Origin: Saposhnikovia divaricata
Taxonomy: Eukaryota; Streptophyta; Magnoliopsida; Apiales; Apiaceae
DNA length: 64,000 nucleotides
Reading direction: 5' to 3'
Assembly: GCA_036435485.1 (NCBI GenBank)
Contig: CM071601.1
Span: 186,532,939 to 186,596,938 of the forward strand
Position 1 is the stretch's first letter; each line of letters begins with the position of its first letter. Of this stretch, positions 46,502 through 58,156 are shown piece after piece. Below the pieces are notes generated by a model that was not told the DNA's origin, did not search any database, and saw only the letters and a list, made by a program, of their open reading frames with translations. The position numbers and the translations under genes are program-made.

Positions 46502-48623
46502 GTGATCGGAAAGTTCAAAGAAATTTCTAGGGCGGAGTATTTTGGTCTTGTTGTCTTTCGGTATTTTTTGAATTTATTTTCTTAAAACATTCCTTTACTG
46601 TTGTATTTATAAACACCAAAATACCACAGTGCCAGCCATAAAATAAAAGATGAAACCCTTTTATTACAGAGTCTAGATTTACGGTTTTGTAAAATAACTG
46701 CAGGTCGCCTGTATTTTAGGCAGCATCTTTCTCTTGATCGTTTTATTAGTTTGCGGTGCAATTTATTGAGTATTTTTTTTACATCTCGAAACTCGGAAGA
46801 CGGAAGATAAATTTTTGTTTAACTAGATCGATTTGCACGGCAATTTGTTAATTGTTCTTTTATGAATAAATCAATATAATAATATCTATTTTAATAATTT
46901 TTCGAATGAACATAAAAGAATCCTGAATTTATGACGATACTCAAATTTTGAATTTGAAATGATTAACGATAAATTTTTATCATTTTCGTCATTATACCAT
47001 GTGCTCGTTAATTGTCTTTTCATTTGTTAATATTTTTTAAAAAAAAAAATTGGGTTGATTACAGTAACTTCGTAAACATAACAAAAATATAAAAAAGTAT
47101 ATATTAATTTATTGAAAAATGTGTAATCTCTTTTTTGTACATAAAGTATATGTTAATAAAAATATTTGTTATGAAACACGGCCTATATTTTGTAGATTTA
47201 CTAACGAACTTTTTATTTCTACAAATTCTTACAACATTGTTGTAAGTTGTAACTGTAAATTTTCAAAATGCGAAACCTTTTTTTTTCATAAGTCAGAATA
47301 TCCTCGCTAAATTTTTTTCATTTGTTTTAAGCATAAATATTAAATACACGTTGACACACCACGGGAAATGTATTATGTTATGAAATTAATCTTGTCAAGC
47401 TAAAATGAGTTGTCAGTACAATGGATGAGATAATCCATTTCTCGTAGCCTTTTCCAGCTCAATCTGTGAGCTATTTATCTAATCATCATCACCAGTTGAA
47501 TAATACTACAATACTTCCACGTTATTCATTTTACATGTATATTATTTGTGTTTTTTTTTTATAATCTTTCTTTTTACATTATCCCGGTATACTTGTACAC
47601 TAAACTAATCCAGTACTAAATACAAGCCGTCTGCTTATAACCTCATCTATTAACTACTACTCCATTAAGTATTAACTCACACACACAAAAGGAAGACAAG
47701 AACTTACTTTGACTTCGTCAAATCATTTGACCGTTTACTCTGTATGTAATGAATTACAGTAACTAACCTTGTAGGCGCGTATTATTAGACCCGACGATTT
47801 ATCACACCACACGAAATGATACAAAAATTTGGTACATGTGTTTGTATTTTGGGTACATAGAATGGAAGTATATGATCAAGATTTAGTGTCAGTTTTGTGT
47901 TTATCCTTTGGATACACGATACAACACGAAGTACATAAAACAAATAAATATATATAGAAATATTAATATTTATAAATAAATATATATATATATATATTTA
48001 TATTAATATTTATATAAGATATATTTATATTTATATTAAATAAATTAATATTTATTTATAGTATTAGTCATAATTTTCTAATATTGTTTTTAAATATGAT
48101 GTGAATATATATATTTAGTACATGTTTGTAATAATTTCAACGAAAATATCAGTATTTAAATATTTTACTTATTTATTTTAATTTTTATTTAAAATTATAC
48201 GAAAACACAACACGAAAGTACACGAACCCTAAATGAATCATATTTGGATTTAACGTTCAGGTACACGAAATACGAAAGTACATTACACGAAAGTACACGA
48301 CACGAACGAATTGCCAGGTATACGTATTATTGTGTACTTTAAAATATTGAAAATCATTAATAAAATTGTTATATAATAACTAATATTTTTTAATTATTTT
48401 GTCCGGATAAAATACAAATATTTCTTTTTGTGAAAGTTAATTACCACTATAAAGTGTCCACTATTTTTGTTTAACATGATTGTTCTGATCTTGTAGTAGT
48501 TACCTGTAGAAAAATTAAAAAAAAAATTTGAAGTAAATGTTTAACATATTTAAAAGAATTTAAAACTTAAATAAATATTTTTAAACCGAGAGTTTACGAT
48601 ATAAGTTGCATACATGCCACAAA
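46498..48623. other. AT-rich intergenic DNA
   Basis: No gene recognised. A repeat-like stretch at about 47790-48320 has many ACACGAA/AGTACACGA phrases near both ends and looks like a decayed transposon edge pair. TA-rich runs occur at 47945-48050. Confidence 0.5.
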
Positions 48624-48632
48624 ATCCAATCC

Positions 48633-49415
48633 GGGTGATGGCCTTTTCTACCCCAAAATGGGGGGAGGGGTTACCAAAATACCCAAATCCAAAAAGAAGG
48701 CCCTAAATACCCAAGTGATACGCCACTGACTGAGCCGCGTGTTGAGATACGCCACTGGGAGACCAGTGTGTTGAGATACGCCACCGTGAGAGGAGTATTT
48801 AGCGACTACTGTAGCAGCAGATACGCATTCTGGAGTAGCGTATCATAAGATACGCATTCTCCATATGCGTATCTGACGTCATCATCGTCTTCCCCAGAGC
48901 GGTGGTCGGGCGACTCGCCGGGCGAAAAATCGCCAATTTTTCGATCTAATCGTTCTTCAACCTCATTCACTTTCCCGTTGAGTTCTATATACCACCAAAA
49001 TCGTTTCATCGTCCTTTACAATCCTATGCCATTAATTAATCGATTCCAATCTCGGATTTTAAACACCCAAATCGAAGCTATTTTCCGATGTGTTTTCTGA
49101 TCTCGTCAAAACATGCCCCTACGGGCCAGATTTAAACAAAACGAAGTCCTTAAATTGATGAGCAAGCTGTGGGCATCAGTTTTGTGTGGTCATATTGTTC
49201 GGATTTGACGGAACGTGGCCGGGGGACGGGGAGAGGCTTTTCCGGTGGGGAGAGTCGGGGAGAAAGCAGCTGGACTTAGAAAATTTTGAGAAAAAACTGA
49301 GCTTGGGACACGCCGTTGCCAGTGGCGTGTCCCGTGGGTACTCAGGACCACTGACTTTGTAAACGGGTATTTTAGGCAGCTGACTACCAAAATGAGGCAT
49401 TTTGGTCATTATCTC
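48633..49415. mobile_element. small non-autonomous Mutator-like element
   Basis: A 783-bp insert flanked by a perfect 9-bp direct repeat ATCCAATCC (48624-48632 and 49416-49424). The ends are imperfectly inverted (GGGTGATGGCC against GAGATAATGACC, then CCAAAATG and AAAATACCC phrases). The inside is more GC rich than its surroundings and contains repeated GATACGCCAC and GATACGCATTCT phrases (48718-48880) and a hairpin GGGACACGCC/GGCGTGTCCC (49304-49332). A 67-aa frame on the - strand (49009-48806) is not recognised and may be a captured fragment or chance. Confidence 0.6.
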
Positions 49416-49424
49416 ATCCAATCC

Positions 49425-50106
49425 AGGAATCCTAAAAATGACACCACGGTCTACATTGTCATATGCCCGTGATTGTTATGTGCTGAAATTTAGGCACATC
49501 ATCAGCATTTTTCTTGTATTTGTATTTTTAAATAAATCAATATTGATTGTACAGGTATTATCCAATATAGATTTTGTGAATAGAATAAAGGATTAAGGAG
49601 CAAAAACACCTTTATGATATAGATGTAGAAGCAAGTACACTCTTATAATTTAAAAAAGATCAAATACACCCTTATATTTTAAGTTTATGGTTCAAAAACA
49701 CCATTCTAGTTAGTATTTTGTTAACCATGGTTAGAAAATATTTTACAATTAAAAACATTTAATATAACTAATATCATTAATTTAGTAAAGGCTTTTTCTC
49801 CAAATTGGGAATTTAAAAAACTTGGTATTTAAATTTATTTTATGTTAATATATATACAACATATATACTTAAAATAAAATTTAATAATTTTTAGATAATC
49901 ATAATAAGATAAAATAAAATAAGATTAAACATAATTTTTCAATAAAATTATTTTAGGTATATTTAGAAGTTATATATATGTGTATAAATTTTTGCTTAAA
50001 TATAAACAACTCTTATAATAAAAATTAGAAACTAATCGTCTCTACTAATTTTTTATATTTTATAAACTCGCAGCCATCTATTTAAATATTATACAAATAT
50101 ATTATA
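49425..50106. other. AT-rich intergenic DNA
   Basis: No gene. A stretch at about 49590-49740 repeats wording about AAACACC / CAAATACACCCTTAT and may be a MITE edge. Confidence 0.45.
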
Positions 50107-51900
50107 CTAGCTTTATACCCGTGCGATGCACGGGTAACTTTATTAATATTTTATGATTATATTTTGTAAAATTAGTTTTATAGCATTTTGAATAATTTGT
50201 TTTTACTTTTAAGGATAATAATACATTTGTTACATGGTTTGTAGTATACATTTGTTTTGTTTTCTTGTAAATGATTTTTCTATAATTTATATTTCAAAAT
50301 TTAGGTTAATATATTTTTTAGTATTTCATAATTATTTTGATCTTTTTTATTTTTTTTTATTTTTTTTTACTATTTTTGATCTTTTTATTTTATTAGATTA
50401 CATATGATATACTGAAAACATATACGTACTACACTAGTGTAACAATTTTTTTTAATCTTTTTGATTTTGTAATTTAATGGTTATCTTAAAATTATTAGAT
50501 ATTTTTTTATAGTGTTTTTATTGTTTTTCAGAGCACTTTTTAACTTTTTTGGAAATATATGTGATATTAAATTTTTTTATTTATTTAAATATCGTTATTT
50601 TTTCATGTTAATTTATATTTTTGTCGTGCGTGGTGTTTATTATGTCTTTTGTTTAGAGTAATTTTAGGGGGTTTTATGTTGTATTATATTTATATATATA
50701 AATTTATTTTGTGGGTGTTTGGATTGCTTTCTAATTTAAAATATGTTCATTTATTGATTTGTGTTCATTTATTTTAATTTAAATTTTTCCTTTGCAAAGT
50801 AAAAATTTGTTTAATTGTTGATTTATGCTCACATTTTTTTAATTTAAATTTTAGAAATATATTTGTTGTCAAACCTAAAAATAGAATGTTTAATGATTTT
50901 TATTAAAATAATTTTTTTTAAACCACTTTTATTTGGTAAACGATATTTTTTTGTAAATTATATTGTGCTGGTTTATATTTGATTTAAGTTCATTACATTA
51001 AAGTTTATTGTTGTTTTTAGTTTTCTAAATTTAGATTTTTTTTTAAATTGACGTTTGTTTTGTAGATTATATTTGGTTGAATTTTGGTATCATTTCCAAT
51101 AATGACATGTTTTTTTATTACTTTTTTAATATCTTATTTTACCATATATTTTTTAAAGACCTTTTTTTGTTTTATAGTTAAATGTACTTTTAATTGGTAA
51201 ACGATTTTTTTCTAAATTATATATTAAGGTTTAGGCTAACATATATTTTAATGTTTCATAGTCTAAAATATATTTGTATTAATTTTAGTTAATAATAATT
51301 TTTTCAACTTTAATTTTTTACCATTTTATCACGTGTTATTTTAGTGCATTTTATTATATTTAGATTTTCTATAAATTAATGTATTTTTGGATTTTCAGAT
51401 TATTTTTAATTTATTTACAACTTTAGTACCGAATCTAGAATCTTTGCAAAATAATAAAATGTCAATTTACTTATTTGTGTTGACTTTGTTAGTATTAATT
51501 TTAAAAATATGTTTGTTGTAAAATTTTAAAGTAAAATTTTTATGGCTCTTTTTTTAATAATTAGGTTTCCTTGAAACACTATTTTGTGATAAAGTTTTTT
51601 TAATTATATTTTAAACTTTAGTCTATAATATCTTTGTATTAATTTTAGTTAACAATAATTTTCTAAACTTTAATTTTTTTTTCATTTTATCATGTGTTAT
51701 TTTAATGCATTCTTTTTTGATCTACTTATTTGTTAAATTTAAAATATCATTAATTATTTAGTTGGTAGCATAGTTTTAAATGGTTTTTAAAACCAAGCCC
51801 AACTCGTTCTTGGCCCATTTTTAATTTTTAATGAATTTACTTTTTTAGCCCTGACGATTAGACGACCATCATAACTCCCTCACGCCAATTATATATAGGA
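50107..51900 (-). mobile_element. non-autonomous Helitron
   Basis: Read on the - strand it starts TCCTATATATAATTGGCGTG at 51900 and ends with a hairpin CCCGTGCATCGCACGGG, a 6-base spacer and CTAG at 50107, followed by T. The flanks are A and T, as expected for Helitron insertion between A and T. It is 1794 bp, T rich on the + strand, with no RepHel frame. It repeats internal phrases such as AATTTTAGTTAA.AATAATTTT.CAAACTTTAATTTTTT at about 51280 and 51645. Confidence 0.7.
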
Positions 51901-52654
51901 TATAATTATACATGCATATACATGTATAATTAATACTTTCCCTTATTTTACAATCCCGTTAGTTTCTTTCGATAATGACAAAAAAAATACTGATTTTCTG
52001 GTAATGAATTGACGATTAATTTTTAAATTACACACCTGTATCGTACTTAATGAATTAAATGAGAATACTCTAAATTATAGCAAGTTAAGTTATTTTTGTT
52101 GATAGTATGGTATTTTATGATAAGGAAATAATATTAAAATTATGGATAATTACCAAATATTATAGATTTCTTATTACAATATCATAATAAGTTGGTTTGA
52201 GGTAGTTTAAGGCTCTATACATATACTCCTTTGTTTCTTTTTTTAATAGTTGCTTGACTTTTGGTAGGTACTTTAATGAGTTTTGAATGCATTGTAAATT
52301 TTATTTTTTTCAAAATATTTTTTTTGAATAAAAATATACAATCAAAATTTTAATTTACAATTTTTTTTAATAAAGTACGTGCCAAAAAATCAAACAATTT
52401 TGAAAGGAAACATAAGGAGTATATATTAACATGAAATATGATTTTATTTTTAAATTACAAATTAAGAGCAAAAAAACCTTTTAAATTTCAAATTTTAATG
52501 TTATTTATTCATCACCTATACATCTACATATTAGAGTGAGATGAGGTGAGAGACTAGAGGTGAAGGTCGAGGGTGAGACTACTATAGGACCTACATGCTT
52601 CAACCATCCTTGGGTCTAGAAAAACTAAGAATCCCTAATTTCACTAGTTTTACC
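51901..52654. other. AT-rich intergenic DNA
   Basis: No clear gene. The last 100 bp may belong to the kinase pseudogene that follows. Confidence 0.45.
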
Positions 52655-53300
52655 TTGTCTGACCTTAAGGGGATTCAGGGGAGGCGAACTCAAGATCGAG
52701 CATCAACTCTTTTAGATACTGATTTTGTTGATTAGATGTTAAAATCAGATTTTTCACTGTGTCACGATGATATGACCACGTTGCTTCGACGTGTGGAAAG
52801 AGATATTAATTTTCTGCATGTATGTAAAACCATTTTTGTTGCCCTATTTTTGAATTAAAAGATGATGTTCAATATTTGCTTGTTGTAAATATTCTCATAT
52901 ATTTAAGTAATTAATTTGTACCCATGTACTTCGACTTTTCTAATTGCAATGAAAAAGTGATCAGATAAACATATAAAGTAATGTGATATATCAACAAAGT
53001 CCTTATTATCTCATAACATATTTTTGGCTAGTATTTTTTACAATAATTTTTACTTTTACTTGAACAGATGCTACAGATGGTCAATGTCATGGATTATTCT
53101 CTTATAGTTAGTTAGGACAAACGAAAAAGGATTATAGTCTATAGCATAATCGATTACCTGGTTCATTTTGATAGACTTAAGAAGCTGGAGTATGCAAGTA
53201 ATTCTATAAGATGGAAACTCTATATGCATTTTCCGCCGCCCACAGTCACACCTCCCATGGATTATGCAAACAGACAAAGTGGCTTGTGAGGCAAAATTTC
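52655..53300 (+). pseudogene. phosphatidylinositol-phosphate kinase (PIPK) pseudogene
   Basis: Two broken exon-like blocks carry kinase wording. Block one (about 52661-52818) reads DLKGIQGRRTQDR, matching the DLKGSSxGRTT motif of plant PIP5K, then LLRRVERDINFL. It has an in-frame stop after DTDFVD and is followed by GTATGT. Block two starts after TTGAACAG (about 53068) and reads MLQMVNVMDYSLIVS, matching the IMDYSLLVG motif that holds the catalytic DYSL segment, then a stop, then IIDYLVHFDRLKKLEYA, which resembles the IIDFLQxYDxxKKLEHA region. Two or more stops and the lost residues mean it cannot make an active kinase. The frame kept around an apparent intron suggests a decayed genomic copy. 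Confidence 0.7.
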
Positions 53301-54559
53301 CGTGCAATAAGGGCAATCGATGAAGGGTAAATAATTATTGATCATTTTCATTTCAAATATGCTAAATTGTGATCGTTATTTAGGCAGTTATCTTAGATAG
53401 TTTAAGTTTATCTTCTTTTCTTCCCATCAACATTTAAAAAAAACTTGATGAACTGATATGGAATGGGCGCTGTTTGATCTCCTTAAGTAATTTTTTTTTT
53501 CAAGATCTGATTGTAATTTTAAATACTTTTTCACAATTTTGGGTAGCTCCTAAGACATAGACGTGAACTTATAATGAGCAGCTCTGCACAATATCAAGTG
53601 ATGTATATAGTATATTGCTTCCATGTTCACCAACGTATTGTAAGAAACTAGGACTTGCAGTTTAGAAAATACTAGTCCATTGAAAGAGGGGACAATATGG
53701 ACGAATGATCTAATTACTGCTGTCGGACAAGGGAATTTAAATGAAGTTGTATGGAAAAGGCAGTTTGCCAGTCCATGTGTTATGTGTTGCCTTTGTTCTC
53801 AAAATTAATCTAACATGAATAGTAGAAGCTTTACGTCGGCTCCATAAGTCGTCTTCCCTTCTAATCCACTAGGTCTTTAGCATTTCCCAGGAAAGTCATT
53901 ATGCAGCTTACAAAATCTAAATACTAACGCATCTGGTAAATTATCATGCGTCCCCTCGATGTCCTAAAAATGACTACTCACTAAGATTAAAAATGATATA
54001 AGCAACGAAGAAAGTTATATAAAGCAAACACTAGTGAACAAGAGAGTATAAGGAATACCATTAAATTTATATTAATGCTGATGAATCAAAACTAAACAAA
54101 AGTGCATCCCATTATAGAGATGATGAAGAAAAATCCTAGCTAAACTAACATATATGTATATCGTTCTCAATACTTATAACTAAACTAAAAATGTTTGATC
54201 CTATAAAACTAATAAATAAAGGTAATTAATGTTTTAAATAATACACAAATAGATATCCATAATTAAATCAAATTTTTATTGTAAAATTCTTAGTTGTCTT
54301 TACTCATATGTTTCTGGAATTTTATTGTAAAATTCTTAGTTGTCTTTACTCATATGTTTTCGGACTCTTTCCAGTTGGACTCTGTTCTTTGGACCACCTC
54401 AAAATTAAAAAAAAATCTATAAAATTCGCGAGAACTGGAAGATCATCAATATCCGATTTCTGAAATTTAAGATACGGCCTATATAGCTTAGGTAGCCCGT
54501 GTAGCGCAATAATACAAATTTTCTCCTATTTTGATTCCAAAATAGCTTTTTTGCTCCAA
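53301..54559. other. AT-rich intergenic DNA with a 46-bp duplication
   Basis: A direct duplication of ATTTTTATTGTAAAATTCTTAGTTGTCTTTACTCATATG type lies at about 54268-54360. No gene seen. Confidence 0.55.
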
Positions 54560-54900
54560 CTAGTTCACTAAGCCGCGCTTTGCGGCGACACTATAATATT
54601 TTATAAATTCTTTTAAAGTATATGAATCATTTTTATAATGTTAAAAAAAAATCAGAAAAAAATTAATAATTTCAATACTATGTGAATTAGTCAATTGAAT
54701 CTTTTTACAAAAAAAAATTGTAAATATTAATTCATTGTAAATTTTATTCCCATGTATTAAATTTAATAATTAAATTTAATAATTAACTTTAATAAACTTA
54801 GTTAACATATTATGAGGTCCATATTGTGGTCCAATTTTTTATAACTTCATGGCATTATCCCAAAAACTCTATCATAATTCTTATTAGAACTCTCAGGTTC
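54560..54900 (-). mobile_element. 3' end of a Helitron related to the 8095-13074 pair
   Basis: On the - strand a hairpin (GTCGCCGCAAAGCGCGGC) is followed by TTAGTGAA and CTAG at 54563-54560, then T. The hairpin and the AAAATATTATAGTG approach match the Helitron 3' ends at about 11262-11299. The right (5') limit is not seen, so the end given is approximate. Confidence 0.55.
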
Positions 54901-54918
54901 TTCCCATGAAAATATATC

Positions 54919-55541
54919 TGTTGTGGAATAAAAACTAGGTTACGATTTGTAATTAATGCTAGGGTGGTTGAGCTTCGAGCTTTAATGGCTGTTCTTGCGT
55001 TCGAGACTGATCGGTCCTCACAAGATGCCTACGTATCTCTGTATTACTAGAGAATCAAGCCAACGTAGTTCTAGGTGATGATGCCCTCGAGGCTAAGGCG
55101 GCGAGAGCTCACCTAGGACGCAGTGGCTTGTATGTCCTTATTCGAAGATTAAGCCAAGACGTAAGTGACGTATTGAGCTCTGCCCAAAAACGTAGTTCTG
55201 AGATGAGGGGTTAGACCCTTTATATAGGTTGAGAAGCCCTAGAATTATGGTAGGAGTCAGAGACTTGGTGGACAAATCTTCCTTGAGGAAGGTTCTAGAT
55301 CTCTTCCATATAGGAATCAGTTTCCATGTTGAAATATGTATCTTGGAGGCTAAGTCAGGCAAGAGTAATATCCTTGTTTGACTATTATTTGCTGAGCTGT
55401 TTATTACCCTTAATATTAAATACGAAATTAATATTATAAATAGGGTTTGGGCCCATCTGGTGGGCCCCACGTTTGGACCATTCCTGGTCTAATTATTGCC
55501 ACATTAAATGTGTCTTTAAGGCTTACTTTTAGCCCATATCA
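54919..55541 (-). repeat. LTR of a second Tat-like element
   Basis: On the - strand it starts TGATATGGGCTAAAAG at 55541 and ends CCACAACA at 54919. It is preceded by the purine tract GGGGGGCAAA. A TATA-like CCTATATAAAGG lies at about 55210-55222 (- strand). A phrase like GATGCCTACGTATCTCTG (about 55025) is common in Tat LTRs. It is probably the 3' LTR, since internal sequence lies to its right; its partner is out of view. The left edge is set by the TG...CA rule only. Confidence 0.65.
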
Positions 55542-56550
55542 TTTGCCCCCCAACTTCTAGGAAAACTGATCAGGTTTTCCTTGAAGTTTTAACGGCCTTT
55601 TTCGAGACTTGGGTCAGGGTTCATCTTTGTACACTAGTGTTTCACGAGTATTGTCTTTATGTAAAGCGTGGAGCGACTGACGCGTTCACGAAAATGTTAA
55701 TTCGATGCTAATCGGCACTAATCAGCCTTAACGATGCTTAAACAATGTTTAAACGACGTTAAACGGCATAAAACGGCACTAAACGGCGCTAAACGGCACT
55801 AGACAGCGCTAAACAGCCTTAAATAATGTTTAAACAGTGTTAAACAATGTTAAAAGGATAAAATGGCACTCACGGTGCTAAACAACACTACTCGGTGCTA
55901 ATCGGCACTAAACGGTGCTTAAACGACACTAATCAGTGCTAATCGGCACTAAATGGTGCTTAAACGGCACTAATCGGTGCTAATCGGCACTAAACGGTGC
56001 TAATCGGCACTAATGGTGCTATTTCCACCAACGGTGCTTACAGCACTAACGGTGCTATCGGCAATAACGGTGCTTACAGCACTAACGGTGCTATCGGCAC
56101 TAACGGTGCTTACAACACTAACGGTGCTATCGCCACCAACGGTGTTATCGACACTAATGGCGCTAAATGGTGATTGGCTAACATTTTCTGAAAACGTTGA
56201 ATCATCATTGTCATGTTTGAATCATCACTAATGTGTTTCAATGTTCTGAACCACTTTAGTGAGGTATGAAGCGAGTCAGGGGTGTCCTGAATATCAAAGT
56301 GATTTTTCAAGGTTGACGGACCATCAGCATCCACTTCCAGTTGGCAAAGGCCCTCAAAAAATGAGGTGGTCGGCAAAGGATGGTCCAAGACTATAGAAAA
56401 TTCAATTAGCTTCGCGTGGACAGTAAGATCGTCCAAATCTGACATCCGGAGCTCAAGATATGGCCCAAACAGCGTCAACAGTCCATGTAGGACTGAAAAT
56501 CAGTCTTGGTCGGCTGACGCCCTCCTTGGAGCTTGGTCGGCCAAGAGGTG
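55542..56550 (-). mobile_element. 3' internal region of the second Tat-like element
   Basis: It starts with the polypurine tract (TTTGCCCCCC on the + strand) and runs into a minisatellite, then about 380 bp of unique sequence with an unrecognised 122-aa frame on the - strand (56478-56110). It is cut at 56551 by the long-LTR element. No domain could be named. Confidence 0.5.
55690..56170. repeat. minisatellite of CGGCACTAA(A)CGGTGCT units
   Basis: About 20 or more degenerate copies of a unit near 18-21 bp, alternating GGCACTAA and GGTGCTAA/TTAA halves. The halves are partly inverted (GGCACTAA...GGTGCT), so each pair can fold. It lies in the 3' region of a Tat-like element. Confidence 0.85.
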
Positions 56551-58041
56551 TGTAACGCCCCCAAATCCGGGGTCAGTAGATTTGGGCGTCACGCTAACAA
56601 ACTCAACAATTCTAACAAAAATTGGCCATGATGTATTCGTAAATACAACATAAACCTGCTAAATACTAAACTGAAAATCTGAAAATCAAAATAAAACTGA
56701 AATAAAAATTAAAACTCAATCAAAAGCTCTTTGACCCCCAACTCCCAACTCAGGATCTTAGGTTACAGTTCTAGAAACAAGAAAAAAACCCAAAACCAAC
56801 TTAAATACAACTTTAATTACAAAACTTAATACAGACCTAAATCACTGATATAACTTCGAATAGAAGTATACCAGGCCAACTAATCAAATACATAATATCA
56901 CTACTAAAATATATTTACATACAACAAATCAATTACAAATCTAACTACCGTGATCCACGTCAGCTTCACAACTGCATCCCGCTTCTTCTCTCCACTTTCT
57001 GAACTGTGCAGGCTAAGTCTCACCAACTAGTTTACTGAAAAGTTAGATTTTAAAAACAACAAGTGTGAGCCAAAGAACGCTCAGCAAGTTATATATATAT
57101 AAAACTGAACTGGATTAAACAAGAATGCAATAGTTGCAATTCGAGAAATAGGAACGATAAACATGAGCGAAGAAATACTCACCAATTTATAACCAATACT
57201 ATAATTGAAATCTGGATTCTTAACTTTAACAAGAGATTAATATCATTTAAAACCTTTATAACTCAAAATCAAGATTAATAACTGAGAAGGGTCGTAATAC
57301 TAGATTCAATACTTTTAATACTTGCAAAAATACTTTATCTAAAACTTTAACGAAATCTCCAAGAAATTCTCAGTTACTCAAATCTCATTCATGTCGCTAA
57401 GCATTTGCATACCTAGCTGCCTAACCGGCCTGACAATCATGAGTTTGAATTACTAAGAAGATCTCAAATCATTCTCGGTTCTCACTATCACTGCGCAACA
57501 CATGCCACAGTGACCGTAATAACCGTGAATTATTTTTCACCATTCAAAATACTAACATAACACTCTTTTATTTTCTACTAACCATCTCTGCCCCAGATAA
57601 AACTTTGAGAGAAAGAATATCAAGAATTTTTCCAATCATTCTTACTCCACTTTCACGTACAATGTTACTTGCGAAGGGAATAACTGAAAAACTTCTATCT
57701 ATCCTTAATCTCATTATTTTACTGAGGTTTCAACTTTTAATCATATAGACAACAATTAACTCAGAAATACACAATTTCTAAACCGATAATCATTTATAGT
57801 AAAACAGGTATATCTTATCAAAACATTCATGTCCAATAAACCGTAAAACAGATATATCTTGCCAAAACATTCCTCTCATTAAAACTATTCCACAAATAAA
57901 ACATACTTTCCGTGAAACTTTTTGAAACATTTAATTTGGTTTTATTATTCTTCAGATTACGGACAATACGGGTGATCAGCCACGTAAAGTCCCCATTCCT
58001 TTAAAACTGGGTTCCCATTGAGGCAACACATTGGCCTTTAA

Positions 58042-58156
58042 TGCTGGACTAGGACCACCCTAGCCTCTTACGCTAAATAAAAGTGCTGGACTAGGACCAC
58101 CCTAGCCTCTTACGCTAAATAAAAGTGCTGGACTAGGACCACCCTAGCCTCTTACG
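58042..58156. repeat. 42-bp tandem repeat in the LTR
   Basis: Two full copies and one partial copy of a unit with CTGGACTAGGACCACCCTAG, where CTAGG...CCTAG pairs. The same array is present in the other LTR at 63843-63957. Confidence 0.92.

Noticed and set aside
50107..50140. GC-rich hairpin read as a transcription terminator
   Set aside because: The context (CTAG plus T, A/T flanks, matching 5' end) fits a Helitron terminus, and this is nuclear plant DNA.
53071..53316. 81-aa minus-strand frame
   Set aside because: The plus strand of the same stretch carries ordered PIP-kinase motifs, so the minus frame is a shadow.
58042..58156. Regular 42-bp direct repeats resembling a CRISPR array
   Set aside because: The repeats are back to back with no unique spacers, and they lie in a plant LTR present twice.
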